Source: Mycobacterium asiaticum (GTDB taxonomy: Bacteria; Actinomycetota; Actinomycetes; Mycobacteriales; Mycobacteriaceae). From it: a stretch of 64,000 nt of DNA. The notes under the pieces are model-generated. The model was not told where the DNA came from. It was given only the letters and a program-made list of their open reading frames with translations, and made no database searches. Numbering within the stretch: position 1 is the first letter of the stretch; each line of letters opens with the position of its first letter. Below, piece after piece: positions 33,515-42,651 of the stretch. A program made the position numbers and the translations under genes. The stretch covers positions 27,888-91,887 of the forward strand of contig NZ_LZLQ01000055.1 of assembly GCF_001673315.1 (NCBI RefSeq), written 5' to 3'.

Positions 33515-34279
33515 ATGGGTTATGCGGACCAGCTTTTCGACCTGACGGACCAAGTTGTGCTGATCACCGGCGGTAGCCGCGGACTGGGCCGGGAGATGGC
33601 GTTCGGTTTGGCCCGCTGTGGGGCCGACCTGGTGATCGCCAGCCGCAACCTGGACAACTGCGTGGCGGTCGCCAAGCAGATCGAGGCCGAAACCGGGCGC
33701 ACCGCAATGCCTTATCAGGTCCACGTGGGACGCTGGGATCAGCTCGACGGTTTGGTGGACGCGACTTTCGACCGCTTCGGCAAGATCGACACGCTGATCA
33801 ACAATGCCGGCATGTCACCCCTGTACGCCAAGCTGACCGATGTCACCGAGAAGCTGTACGACTCGGTGTTCAATCTCAATCTCAAAGGGCCGTTCCGACT
33901 TTCGGCTCTGGTAGGCGAACGGATGGTCGCGGCCGGGCGCGGGTCGATCATCAACGTGAGTTCGGCGGGGTCGCTGCGGCCGAGCCCCGACATCGTTCCC
34001 TATGCCGCCGCCAAGGCTGGGCTCAACGCCATGACGGAAGGTTTCGCCCGCGCATTCGGGCCGACGGTCCGGGTCAACACACTGATGGCCGGGCCATTCC
34101 TGACCGACGTGAGCAAGGCGTGGAATCTTGACGAGCGTGGTGGTGAGATGTTCGGGCACCTCTCGTTGAAACGCGCCGGCGATCCGGCTGAGATAGTGGG
34201 CGCGGCATTGTTTCTGGCCTCTGACGCGTCGAGCTTCACGACCGGCTCCACGGTGCGGGCCGACGGAGGAATTCCCTGA
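33515..34279 (+). CDS. SDR-family oxidoreductase
   Basis: The 254-residue classical SDR has cofactor loop TGGSRGLGREMAF, structural NNAG (INNAGMSPL), the Ser of INVSSAGSL and the YAAAKAG catalytic Tyr/Lys. The ending TTGSTVRADGGIP is standard. It probably oxidises a 3-hydroxyacyl-CoA or related alcohol in the pathway of this operon. The TGA stop forms the first bases of a MIRU-like repeat that separates it from the acyl-CoA dehydrogenase. Confidence 0.88.
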   Translation: MGYADQLFDLTDQVVLITGGSRGLGREMAFGLARCGADLVIASRNLDNCVAVAKQIEAETGRTAMPYQVHVGRWDQLDGLVDATFDRFGKIDTLINNAGMSPLYAKLTDVTEKLYDSVFNLNLKGPFRLSALVGERMVAAGRGSIINVSSAGSLRPSPDIVPYAAAKAGLNAMTEGFARAFGPTVRVNTLMAGPFLTDVSKAWNLDERGGEMFGHLSLKRAGDPAEIVGAALFLASDASSFTTGSTVRADGGIP

Positions 34280-34376
34280 CCATGGCGATCGCAAGCGCGG
34301 CGAAGCCGGGCGCAGCGGGTCGCCACCATCTGACCGTGGCGATCGCAAGCGCGGCGAAGCCGGGCGCAGCGGGTCG
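34277..34376. repeat. Two tandem MIRU-like repeat units (period 54 bp)
   Basis: Copies at 34277-34322 and 34331-34376 share 46 bases with one difference. Each opens TGACCRTGGCGATCGCAAGC and ends with GCGCAGCGGGTCG. The first begins exactly at the TGA stop of the SDR gene, and the array fills the space before the next gene of the operon. Position, size and stop-codon overlap are those of mycobacterial interspersed repetitive units (MIRU). Copy number may vary between strains. Confidence 0.7.
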
Positions 34377-34403
34377 TCGCTTGATAAGAGACAGGAGCGG
34401 CTG

Positions 34404-35711
34404 ATGGCGTGGGATTTCTCCACCGAACCGGAGTTCGAAGAGAAGTTGCAATGGGTTCGGGAGTTCGTGCACGAGGAGGTCGAGCCCCTCGAGGTACTGT
34501 TCCCGGGCTGTGAGTTTCTGCCACTGAATGAGCAGCGACGCAAGATCGTCGACCCACTCAAACAGCAGGTTCGTGAGCATGGGTTATGGGCGCCGCATCT
34601 GGGACCCGAGCTCGGCGGGCAAGGCTTCGGCGCGGTGAAGCTGACGCTGATCAATGAGATCCTGGGCCGCAGCCCCTGGGCGCCGATCATCTTCGGAACC
34701 CAGGCACCCGATACCGGCAATGCTGAGATCCTCGCCCGGTTCGGCACCCAGGAACAGAAAGATCGCTACCTGGCCGGCCTGCTGTCCGGGGAGATCTTCT
34801 CCTGTTTCTCGATGACCGAGCCGCAGGGTGGCGCGGACCCGCGTGTCTTCAACACCCGAGCGGTACGCGACGGCGACGACTGGGTGATCACCGGACGAAA
34901 GTTCTTCTCCTCCAATGCATCGGTTGCGTCGTTCTTCATCGTCGTCGCGATCACCGATCCGGATGTGCCCGTCCACCATGGCGCCTCGACGTTCCTGATC
35001 CCGGCCGGTACACCGGGCCTGGTCATCGAAGCCAACCACCACCTGGTCGGATCTGACCCCCACGAACCGGGACACTCACTCGTCCGCTACGACGACGTGC
35101 GGGTGGGTGCCGACGCGCTGTTGGGCGAGCCAGGGCAGGGGTTCCTGATCCTGCAGACACGCCTGGCCGGCGGCCGACTGCACCACGCGATGCGATCCAT
35201 CGGGGTAGCCCAGCGGGCCGTCGAGATGATGTCACGGCGCGCGAAAAGCCGCTTCACTCAGGGTAGTTCGTTGGCCGACAAGCAGTTGGTGCAGGAATTC
35301 ATCGCCGACTCCTACACCGAACTGACACCGTTCCGGTTGACCGTGCTACACGCCGCGTGGTTGATCGACAACGGTGACGAGCGCGCGGCCCGCGCAGAGA
35401 TCGGAGCGTGCAAGATCCTGGCCTCTCAGGTGCTCAAATCCATTGCGATGCGGGCGATTCAGGTGCATGGTGCGCTGGGGCTCAGTGACCAGCTCCCGCT
35501 GGTCAACATGTTGCTTGGCGGTATCGCGCTGGGACTGGCCGACGGCCCGACCGAGGCGCACAAGGTCAACTTGGCCCGGATGCTGCTCAAGGGTTATGCC
35601 CCCGAAGAAGGTGAGTGGCCCAGTGAGATGCTCGCTGTCCGTCGTGCTGCCGCCCGGGCCAAGTACAGCGACCTGATCGATAGCCATCCAGCGCCGCCTG
35701 ATTCGCCGTGA
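34404..35711 (+). CDS. Acyl-CoA dehydrogenase
   Basis: This 435-residue flavoenzyme starts at ATG 34404 after ACAGGAG. Family motifs: CFSMTEPQGGADPRVFNTRA (FAD and substrate), ITGRKFFSSNASVASFFIVV, and IQVHGALGLSDQLPL near the C-terminus. The length and the long N-terminus fit the group that acts on branched or cyclic acyl-CoAs (ACAD10/11-like). It works with the phosphotransferase and SDR of the same operon. Its stop overlaps the TetR start (GTGA). Confidence 0.88.
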   Translation: MAWDFSTEPEFEEKLQWVREFVHEEVEPLEVLFPGCEFLPLNEQRRKIVDPLKQQVREHGLWAPHLGPELGGQGFGAVKLTLINEILGRSPWAPIIFGTQAPDTGNAEILARFGTQEQKDRYLAGLLSGEIFSCFSMTEPQGGADPRVFNTRAVRDGDDWVITGRKFFSSNASVASFFIVVAITDPDVPVHHGASTFLIPAGTPGLVIEANHHLVGSDPHEPGHSLVRYDDVRVGADALLGEPGQGFLILQTRLAGGRLHHAMRSIGVAQRAVEMMSRRAKSRFTQGSSLADKQLVQEFIADSYTELTPFRLTVLHAAWLIDNGDERAARAEIGACKILASQVLKSIAMRAIQVHGALGLSDQLPLVNMLLGGIALGLADGPTEAHKVNLARMLLKGYAPEEGEWPSEMLAVRRAAARAKYSDLIDSHPAPPDSP

Positions 35712-36310
35712 ACAATCGGGTCACCGCTGCCGTCGAGCGCGCGCTGGACGATCGGCAGCGTGAAGCCACCGAGGAGGTGGAACGCATCCTGGCCGCTGCG
35801 GTACGAGTGATGGAACGGGTCGCTCCCGAACCCCCTCGCGTCAGCGACATCGTCGCCGAGGCCGGGTCGTCGAACAAGGCGTTCTACCGGTATTTCGCCG
35901 GCAAGGACGATCTCATCCTGGCGGTGATGGAACGCGGGGTGGCGATCGTAGTGTCTTACCTTCAGCATCAGATGGCCAAGGAATCGCGCCCGCGAGAAAA
36001 GGTGGCGTGCTGGATCGAGGGCACCCTGGCGCAGGTTGCCGATCCTCATCTGAGCAGCATGAGTAGCGCCGCCGCCCGGCAGATGTCGAATTGGCTTGCC
36101 GCCGAACGGGAAATGCTACGACCATTGCGTGACCTGCTGATTGAGCCGGTCGCCGCGCTGGGCAGCTCGGATGTCGATCGTGACGTCGACGCGGTCTACG
36201 GTTGCACGGTTGCGATGATGCGACGGTATGTGGGGTCGGCCGACCGACCGGCCCAAACGGATATCGAGCATGTGGCGCGGTTCTGCCTGCTCGGGCTCGG
36301 AGTCGATTGA
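35708..36310 (+). CDS. TetR-family regulator inside the acyl-CoA operon
   Basis: This 200-residue regulator has an HTH near residues 20-65: AAAVRVMERVAPEPPRVSDI and AGSSNKAFYRYFAGKDDLI. Its GTG overlaps the dehydrogenase stop by 4 bases and its stop overlaps the next ATG by 1 base, so it is translated with the enzymes. Likely it senses an acyl-CoA intermediate and represses the operon through the palindrome at 32449-32465; this is inference. Confidence 0.85.
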   Translation: MNNRVTAAVERALDDRQREATEEVERILAAAVRVMERVAPEPPRVSDIVAEAGSSNKAFYRYFAGKDDLILAVMERGVAIVVSYLQHQMAKESRPREKVACWIEGTLAQVADPHLSSMSSAAARQMSNWLAAEREMLRPLRDLLIEPVAALGSSDVDRDVDAVYGCTVAMMRRYVGSADRPAQTDIEHVARFCLLGLGVD

Positions 36311-37278
36311 TGCGTGCGATCGTCTGCAATGCTTACGGCCCGCCGGAGGACTTGGTTCTCGCCGACGTTGCCGATCCGGTGCCGGGACCGGGCCAGGTGC
36401 TGGTGCGGGTGCACGCCGCGGCGGTCAACTTCCCCGATGTGCTGTTCGTGGCCGGCAAGTACCAGATCCGGATCCCACCGCCGTTCACTCCGGGCAACGA
36501 AGTCGCCGGCGAGGTGGTGGCTACCGGGCAGGGCGCGGCCTTCACCCCGGGCCAGCGGGTGTTCGGCACCACGTTCGGGGCGTTCGCCGAACTGGTATTG
36601 CTGGATGAGGCCACCGCTGCGCTGGTGCCGGACGGGGTCGACTTCGGGTCGGCGGCGGCCTTCGGGGTCACCTATCGCACCGCGTATCACGCCCTGCGGT
36701 CGGTAGCCCAAGTCGCAGCAGGTGATTGGGTGGTGGTGTTGGGGGCGGCCGGCGGCGTCGGACTGGCCGCGGTCGACTTAGCGGTGGCCCTGGGCGCGCG
36801 GGTACTGGCGGCGGCGTCCAGTCCGGAGAAGCTGCAGCTGTGCCGGGAGCGTGGCGCGCAGGCCACCGTCGACTACGACACCGAAGACCTGAAATTGCGC
36901 ATCCGTGAACTCACCGGCGATAACGCGCGCGTCGTGCTGGACCCGGTCGGCGGATCCTACGCGGAGCCGGCGTTGCGCGGGCTGGCACGCGGCGGAATGT
37001 TCGTCACGCTGGGCTACGCGGCGGGCGCGATCCCGGCGATTCCGCTTAATTTGATTCTGCTGAAAGACATTACGGTCCGCGGTATGGAGATCCGGACATT
37101 CATGGGTGACTACCCGGAAGAATGCGCGCGAGACCTGGCGGAGCTGTCGGAGCTGTTCGCCGACGGCAGGATCCGGCCGTACATCGGTGCCCGGTTTCCG
37201 TTGGCGCAGACCGCCGCGGCACTGCGGTATGTCGCCGACCGCAAGGTGCTGGGCAAAGTCATCATCGACGTCACCTGA
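36310..37278 (+). CDS. NADPH:quinone oxidoreductase family (MDR) protein
   Basis: The start is ATG 36310, sharing a base with the TetR stop (TGATG), giving 322 residues. It is a zinc-free medium-chain reductase: GROES-like N-terminal part (GNEVAGEVVATGQGA) and the nucleotide loop VVLGAAGGVGLAAVDLA. It should reduce enoyl or quinone groups with NADPH. It is the last gene of the five-gene operon and converges on the alkylsulfatase gene. Confidence 0.85.
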   Translation: MRAIVCNAYGPPEDLVLADVADPVPGPGQVLVRVHAAAVNFPDVLFVAGKYQIRIPPPFTPGNEVAGEVVATGQGAAFTPGQRVFGTTFGAFAELVLLDEATAALVPDGVDFGSAAAFGVTYRTAYHALRSVAQVAAGDWVVVLGAAGGVGLAAVDLAVALGARVLAAASSPEKLQLCRERGAQATVDYDTEDLKLRIRELTGDNARVVLDPVGGSYAEPALRGLARGGMFVTLGYAAGAIPAIPLNLILLKDITVRGMEIRTFMGDYPEECARDLAELSELFADGRIRPYIGARFPLAQTAAALRYVADRKVLGKVIIDVT

Positions 37279-37291
37279 CCCCCGCGAAGGC

Positions 37292-39166
37292 TCAAGGGGT
37301 GACGATGTCGAAGTTGGCATCCGGCTGTTCGAGCACCGCGAGCAACGACTGCAGCGCCTCCTGGTCGCCGGACAACTCGAGCCCCGGCGAGGCAAAGTCG
37401 CCGATGGCGACGAGCAGCAGCCGAATCTTGTTGGCCAGCTTGACCGTTACGGTCGCAGTAGCGGGGTCGGCGGGCGTCTTGCGTTGCACCAACACGCCGT
37501 TGCGCAGCGTCAGTCGGTAATTGGTGCCGACGTCGTCGAACGTGACGTCGACGGCGATGTCCAAGTCCCAGCTCCGCGGCCCGTTCACCCGGATCGCCAA
37601 CCCGTCGAAAACCTGCTCGGGGGTCAGCTGCGCCATCAGCGTCGGCGAAGTGACCTGCCCGGCGGTGCCGAAGTTGCCCACCCGCAACTCGGTCGCACCG
37701 CTCATGAAGAAATTTCGCCAGGTCGCGTTCTCGGCGCCGTAGCCCAGTTGTTCCAGGGTGTCGGCGTACAGTTCGCGTGCTGCGGCATGGTGCTGGTCGG
37801 TGAACATCGCATGATCGAGTAGTGTTGCTGCCCAACGGAAGTCACCGGCATCGAAGGCCGCGCGGGCTATCTCGACAACTCGGTCCAGACCGCCCAGCGC
37901 CTCGACGTAGCGCGGCCCCAAAGCCTCGGGCGGATGCGGCCACAACCGGCCCGGGTTGCCGTCGAACCATCCCATGTAGCGCTGGTAAACGGCCTTCACG
38001 TTGTGGCTGACCGACCCGTAGTACCCACGGGCGTGCCAAGCCTGATCCAATGCCGGTGGCAGTTGGAACATTTCGGCGATCTCTACCCCGGTGTACCCCT
38101 GGTTGAGCAACCGCAGAGCTTGGTCGTGCAGGTACGCGTACAGGTCTCGTTGCAGCGACAGGAATTCGACGATGTGCTCGCGACCCCAGGTCGGCCAGTG
38201 ATGGGAGGCGAACACCACGTCGGCGCGGTCGGCGAAGGCGTCGATGGCCTCGGTCAGGTAACCCGCCCAGGCGTGCGGGTCGCGCACCAGCGCCCCCCGC
38301 AGCGTAAGCAGATTGTGCAGGTTGTGGGTGGCGTTCTCGGCCATGCACAGCGCACGGAATTGCGGGAAATAGAAGTGCATTTCAGCCGGCGCCTCGGTAC
38401 CCGGAGCCATCTGGAATTCGATCTCGACGCCGTCGATGGTGTGCGTTTCGCCGGTGGCGCGGATGTCCACGGTCGGCACGATCAGTCCCACCTCACCGGT
38501 GGACGGCGTCTGACCCAACCCGCAGCCCACCTGCTCCTGCGGGCCGCGCGCCAGTTGCGAACCGTACATGTAGGTCGCACGTCGCAGCATCGCCGGACCG
38601 GCATAGACGTTCTCCTGCACAGCATGTGCGGTGAAACCTTCCGGCGCCAACACCGCCACATTCCCGGCGTCCACGTCTGCCTGTGATGTCACGCCCAGCA
38701 CGCCGCCGAAATGGTCGACGTGACTGTGGGTGTAGATCACCGCGACCACGGGCCGGTCGCCGCCACGGTGCGCGCGATACAGCTCCAGCGCCGCCCTGGC
38801 TACCTCGGTGGACACCAACGGATCGATGACGATGATTCCGCTGTCACCCTCGATGAAGCTGATGTTGGAGATGTCGAAGCCGCGGACCTGATAGATGCCC
38901 GGCACCACCTCGTACAAACCCTGCTTGGCGGCCAGGGTCGACTGCCGCCACAAACTGGGGTGCACCGACGTCGGCGCGGGGCCGGTCAGGAACGAGTACG
39001 CGTCGTTGTCCCACACCACCCGGCCGTCGGCGGCCTTGATGACACACGGTGACAGCGCGGCAATGAAGCCGCGGTCAGCATCGTCGAAATCCCTTGTGTC
39101 GTGCAGCGGTAGCGTGTGCCGGCCGTGTGCTGACTCGATGACCGCGGTGGGGGGCTTGTGCTCCAT
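37292..39166 (-). CDS. Alkyl/aryl-sulfatase, MBL type (Rv3762c-like)
   Basis: The 624-residue protein matches the SdsA1 type in length. A metallo-beta-lactamase domain carries the full zinc motif H147-S-H149-V-D151-H152 (THSHVDHFGG). A dimerisation region and a C-terminal SCP2-like lipid-binding domain (about 510-624, VDVTFDDVGTNYRLTLRNGV) follow. It hydrolyses sulfate esters of alkyl chains to alcohol and sulfate. No export signal is evident. It is divergent from lpqH, with 142 bases between. Confidence 0.88.
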   Translation of the reverse strand: MEHKPPTAVIESAHGRHTLPLHDTRDFDDADRGFIAALSPCVIKAADGRVVWDNDAYSFLTGPAPTSVHPSLWRQSTLAAKQGLYEVVPGIYQVRGFDISNISFIEGDSGIIVIDPLVSTEVARAALELYRAHRGGDRPVVAVIYTHSHVDHFGGVLGVTSQADVDAGNVAVLAPEGFTAHAVQENVYAGPAMLRRATYMYGSQLARGPQEQVGCGLGQTPSTGEVGLIVPTVDIRATGETHTIDGVEIEFQMAPGTEAPAEMHFYFPQFRALCMAENATHNLHNLLTLRGALVRDPHAWAGYLTEAIDAFADRADVVFASHHWPTWGREHIVEFLSLQRDLYAYLHDQALRLLNQGYTGVEIAEMFQLPPALDQAWHARGYYGSVSHNVKAVYQRYMGWFDGNPGRLWPHPPEALGPRYVEALGGLDRVVEIARAAFDAGDFRWAATLLDHAMFTDQHHAAARELYADTLEQLGYGAENATWRNFFMSGATELRVGNFGTAGQVTSPTLMAQLTPEQVFDGLAIRVNGPRSWDLDIAVDVTFDDVGTNYRLTLRNGVLVQRKTPADPATATVTVKLANKIRLLLVAIGDFASPGLELSGDQEALQSLLAVLEQPDANFDIVTP

Positions 39167-39308
39167 CGGCCCTACCTTGCCACCGGCGCGGTGCCTGACG
39201 AAGTCAAAATCAATTTTTCGCCGTAGCTAGAAATCCATCCACTTATTGCGCATACTGCCGTGACGGTCCTCACAGACGACGGACCGGTTTACGGGCAAAG
39301 GAGCACAG
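39167..39308. promoter_or_regulatory. Divergent promoter region of the alkylsulfatase and lpqH genes
   Basis: These 142 bases hold no gene. The strong ribosome site AAAGGAGCACAG stands before the lpqH GTG. AT-rich stretches (CAAAATCAATTTTTC and CATACT) are candidate promoter elements. I cannot place -10/-35 boxes with confidence. Confidence 0.35.
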
Positions 39309-39782
39309 GTGAAGCGTGGGCTGACGGTCGCGGTTGCCGGAGCGGCCATTTTGGTTGCCGGCATATCCGGATGTTCGAGCGACAAGCCGAAGTCGGGCGG
39401 CGGGTCGTCAAGCGCGGCAAGTAGCGGAGGTGGCAGCGCTTCTGGCACGAAGGTCCTTATCGACGGGCAGGACCAGCACGTCACCGGATCGGTCGTGTGC
39501 ACGACGGCGGCCGGCACCGTGAACATCGCGATCGGCGGGCAAGGCACCGGTATCGGCGCAGTGCTGTCCGAGGCGGATCCGCCCGAAGTGAAGTCAGTTG
39601 CGCTCGGCAACGTCAACGGTGTGTCGCTCGGCTATGCGCCGGGCACCCCTGACGCCAGCGCCTCGGCCACCAAGAATGGCAATGGCTACAAGATCACCGG
39701 TACCGCCACTGGGATGGACATGGCCAACCCGATGACGGTGGTGAAGAAGCCGTTCGAGATCGACGTCAAGTGCTCCGGCTGA
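39309..39782 (+). CDS. lpqH: 19-kDa lipoprotein antigen LpqH (Rv3763-like)
   Basis: This 157-residue lipoprotein has signal [20 protein letters not shown] and a lipobox cysteine (GISGC, Cys22). A Ser/Gly-rich linker ([17 protein letters not shown]) follows. The beta-rich mature domain contains two cysteines (VVCTTAAG and VKCSG) expected to form a disulfide. In M. tuberculosis this is an abundant, glycosylated surface lipoprotein recognised by TLR2. Position next to tcrY and the alkylsulfatase gene is as in M. tuberculosis. Confidence 0.95.
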   Translation: MKRGLTVAVAGAAILVAGISGCSSDKPKSGGGSSSAASSGGGSASGTKVLIDGQDQHVTGSVVCTTAAGTVNIAIGGQGTGIGAVLSEADPPEVKSVALGNVNGVSLGYAPGTPDASASATKNGNGYKITGTATGMDMANPMTVVKKPFEIDVKCSG

Positions 39783-39786
39783 CGTC

Positions 39787-41292
39787 TTAGGCCGACGACG
39801 ACGCGGGCGGCTGCCACCCGTTGTTCGGCAGCCGCACCGCGAATTCGGTGTAACCGGGTGAGCTGTGCACGGCGATCGTGCCGCCATGGGCTTTGACGAC
39901 GGCCGAGACGATCGCCAGACCGAGTCCGGTGCTGCCGCCTTTTCGGGACCGGGAGGTGTCGCCGCGCGCGAACCGTGCGAACACCTCTGACTGCTGGTCC
40001 TTGGGAATGCCTGGCCCGTTGTCGATCACCTGCAGCAGGGTGTGGGTCGGCTCGGTGCTGAGCCGGGTTGTGACGACGGTGCCGGGGGCGGTGTGGATGC
40101 GGGCGTTGGCCAGTAGGTTGGCCATCACCTGGTGCAGTCGGGCCTCGTCTCCGGTGACCATAACCGGTTCGGGTGGCAAATCGAGTTCCCACAGTTGATC
40201 CGGCCCGGCGATGTGTGCGTCGCTGACCGCATCGACTGCCAGCCGGGACAGATCCACCGGCTCGCGTTCTAGCGGCCGACCGGAATCCAGTCGGGCCAGC
40301 AGCAGGAGGTCTTCGACGAGGCGCGTGATCCGCTCGGTCTCCGACGCGACCCGACTCATCGCGTGCGCCACCGCTTCGCGATCGTCACCCATGCGCTGCG
40401 CCAACTCGGTGTAACCCCGGATCGCGGCCAGCGGCGTGCGCAGTTCGTGACTCGCGTCCGCGACGAATTGGCGAACGCGGGTCTCGCTGGCCTGGCGCGT
40501 CGAGAGCGCGGCCGCGATGTGGTCCAGCATCCGGTTCAGTGCGGACCCGAGTTGGCCCACCTCGGTGCCGGGGTTGGCATCGGTTTCGGGCACCCGCACC
40601 GGCAATTCGACCTCGCCGCGGTGCAACGGCAGGTCGACCACCTTCGTCGCGGTCTGGGCGACCCGCCGCAACGGCGCCAGCGCCCGCCGGATGATCACCG
40701 CTCCGGCGGTGGTCGCGGCGATCAACGCGATGAGGGTGACAATGCCGAAAATGATGAGCATCCGGAATTCGGTGGCGTCGATATTGGCCATCGACAAGCC
40801 GGTGACGATGACGTCGGTCCGGTTGCGACTCGGGGCGGCGACGACGCGGTACCGACCGAGGCCGTCGAGGTCCAAGGTCACCGGTGACCGGCTACCGGCT
40901 ATCTGCTCGAGTTGGTGCTGGGCGGTGGGTGTCAGCGCATCCCGGGCGCCGCTGCCGGTCAGATACCCGGAGTCCACCGTCTTGCCGTCGCTCACCACTG
41001 CCGCGACCATGCCGGCCGGTTGGCCCGGGGCGTCGAGAAACCTTGGCCCGGGACCGATCTTGACGGACCGCGGTTCGTGCCGTCGCGGCGGTTCCGGGTA
41101 CAGCAGCGACGAGCGGTAGGACGTGCCGCTGAGTTGACTGTCGAGTTGAGCCACTAGGTGGTGTCGCAGCGCCAGCTCGGTCGCTGCGGTGATACCGACA
41201 CACACGATCGCCAGAACGGCGACCTGACCGACCAGGAGCCGCAGTCGAAGCGACCAGACCCCGGGCCGCCTAGCGCGCCGGCTTGAGGACAT
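39787..41292 (-). CDS. tcrY: Sensor histidine kinase TcrY (Rv3764c-like)
   Basis: The 501-residue kinase has two membrane helices (about 18-42 and 178-202) around a 135-residue external sensor. A HAMP region follows, then HisKA with phospho-acceptor His282 in ADASHELRTPLAA. The HATPase domain shows VIDNGPGIPKDQQ and GSTGLGLAIV. It phosphorylates TcrX. Its start overlaps the tcrX end by 23 bases, so they are co-translated. The external signal is unknown. Confidence 0.92.
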   Translation of the reverse strand: MSSSRRARRPGVWSLRLRLLVGQVAVLAIVCVGITAATELALRHHLVAQLDSQLSGTSYRSSLLYPEPPRRHEPRSVKIGPGPRFLDAPGQPAGMVAAVVSDGKTVDSGYLTGSGARDALTPTAQHQLEQIAGSRSPVTLDLDGLGRYRVVAAPSRNRTDVIVTGLSMANIDATEFRMLIIFGIVTLIALIAATTAGAVIIRRALAPLRRVAQTATKVVDLPLHRGEVELPVRVPETDANPGTEVGQLGSALNRMLDHIAAALSTRQASETRVRQFVADASHELRTPLAAIRGYTELAQRMGDDREAVAHAMSRVASETERITRLVEDLLLLARLDSGRPLEREPVDLSRLAVDAVSDAHIAGPDQLWELDLPPEPVMVTGDEARLHQVMANLLANARIHTAPGTVVTTRLSTEPTHTLLQVIDNGPGIPKDQQSEVFARFARGDTSRSRKGGSTGLGLAIVSAVVKAHGGTIAVHSSPGYTEFAVRLPNNGWQPPASSSA

Positions 41293-41974
41293 AGCCTGCG
41301 CCGCGCAGCGTGTGGATCATGGGTTCGCGCCCGTTGTCGATCTTCTTGCGCAGGTATGAGATATAGAGTTCGACGATGTTGGACCGGCCGCCGAAATCGT
41401 AGCTCCACACGCGGTCCAGGATCTGAGCCTTGCTCAGGACCCGCTTGGCATTGCGCATCATGAACCGCAGCAGCTCGAATTCGGTGGTAGTCAAGGAGAT
41501 CGGTTCACCGGCCCGGGTCACCTCGTGACTGTCCTCGTCGAGCACCAGATCTCCGACGACGAGTTGGGCACCGCTGTCGACCGTCGTCACCCCCGTGCGC
41601 CGCAGCAGCGCACGCAGCCGCAGCACGACCTCCTCGATGCTGAACGGCTTGGTGACGTAATCGTCTCCGCCAGCGGTCAATCCGGCTATACGATCCTCTA
41701 CCGCGTCCTTGGCCGTCAGCAGCAGCACCGGCAGGCGCGGATTCTCTCTCCGCAGCTTCTGCAGGACCTCCAGGCCGCTCATATCGGGCAACATGACATC
41801 GAGGACCACGACGTCCGGACGCTCAGCACGTGCAGCGGTGACAGCTGACGACCCGTCACCGGCAGTCACAATGTTCCAGCCCTCATAGCGCAACGCCATC
41901 GACACCATCTCGGCGAGAACGGGTTCGTCATCCACCACCAGCACGGTGACCGGTTCTCCGTCGGCCCGGCACAT
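41270..41974 (-). CDS. tcrX: Response regulator TcrX (Rv3765c-like)
   Basis: I choose ATG 41974, which gives 234 residues, the size I recall for TcrX. Receiver domain: VLVVDDE, phospho-acceptor Asp59 in VVVLDVMLPD and Lys in YVTKPFS. The C-terminal OmpR/PhoB winged helix contains the family pattern RSNIVELYISYLRKKID. It regulates target promoters after phosphorylation by TcrY. The 155 bases upstream hold no gene and presumably the operon promoter. Confidence 0.92.
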   Translation of the reverse strand: MCRADGEPVTVLVVDDEPVLAEMVSMALRYEGWNIVTAGDGSSAVTAARAERPDVVVLDVMLPDMSGLEVLQKLRRENPRLPVLLLTAKDAVEDRIAGLTAGGDDYVTKPFSIEEVVLRLRALLRRTGVTTVDSGAQLVVGDLVLDEDSHEVTRAGEPISLTTTEFELLRFMMRNAKRVLSKAQILDRVWSYDFGGRSNIVELYISYLRKKIDNGREPMIHTLRGAGYVLKPAR

Positions 41975-42129
41975 CACCACGCGCTCAACGGAACTTCTGG
42001 GAGCCGCCACGGGTTCCAGTATCCGCAAATGGATAGGGCAATGCTATGGCGTCCCTGTGCACGAGCTGTGAAACGCAAACGGTCGCGGGACCGCTGGTGC
42101 GGCCACGCGACCCTTGCCTCGAACGGTGG

Positions 42130-42285
42130 TTAATACCAAGTGCGCCGGCCGGCCACCGGACGGCCCATGGAGCCCATGGCCCACATCACCGCGCCGACAA
42201 TCAGCAAAATTACTCCCAGCACGGTCAACAAATGCACGCCGAACACAAATCCAAGGATGAGGAGGATGGCACCTAGGACAATCAT
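42130..42285 (-). CDS. Small membrane protein, DUF6131-like
   Basis: This 51-residue protein starts at ATG 42285 with AAAGGA about 6 bases upstream; the frame extends 11 codons further but lacks a better site. It is almost entirely two hydrophobic helices (IVLGAILLILGFVFGVHLL, LGVILLIVGAVMWAMGS) with a tail GRPVAGRRTWY that is characteristic of this family of mycobacterial stress-linked small proteins. It lies 10 bases after the next small membrane protein gene. Function is unknown. Confidence 0.7.
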   Translation of the reverse strand: MIVLGAILLILGFVFGVHLLTVLGVILLIVGAVMWAMGSMGRPVAGRRTWY

Positions 42286-42295
42286 GATAATTCCT

Positions 42296-42547
42296 TTAAC
42301 TAGCAGGGATGTGAACAATTGACTGCAATGCGCTGGGTTCCGGTAAGCGCGGCGTGTGGCAATCCTTTACTTTGGGATTTACGCCCATGTAATTCAATGG
42401 TCCGGCTATCACCGTCACTGCGACGGTTCCCGCTGAGGCACAACTGGTTTCCTGACCTTTGAAGTAGCCGCGCTGCCAAGCTGCGAGGATCCCTATGAGC
42501 AGCCAGATCAGCACAATTGCACCCAGAATTCCGCGACCTCGCACCAT
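42296..42547 (-). CDS. Small single-pass membrane protein
   Basis: ATG 42547 is preceded by GGAGGTCACT, a near-perfect ribosome site, which decides the start. The 83-residue product has one N-terminal helix (ILGAIVLIWLLIGILAAWQ) and a short external part with two cysteines (SCASAG, KDCHTP) that could form a disulfide. Related small proteins occur next to DUF6131 genes in mycobacteria. It probably forms a two-gene operon with the DUF6131 gene. Confidence 0.65.
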   Translation of the reverse strand: MVRGRGILGAIVLIWLLIGILAAWQRGYFKGQETSCASAGTVAVTVIAGPLNYMGVNPKVKDCHTPRLPEPSALQSIVHIPAS

Positions 42548-42651
42548 AGTGACCTCCGATGTTCCCGAACATTTCCCGTGCGGTGAGCGTTGCCCGTTGT
42601 ACTCGTGCCTAAACATGAAAAGGCCGGGTGATACGCCGAATGAACGCCGTA

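Noticed and set aside
34277..34376. CRISPR array
   Set aside because: Only two direct repeats with an 8-base spacer; no Cas genes; fits MIRU better. No CRISPR array or insertion sequence is seen anywhere in the window.
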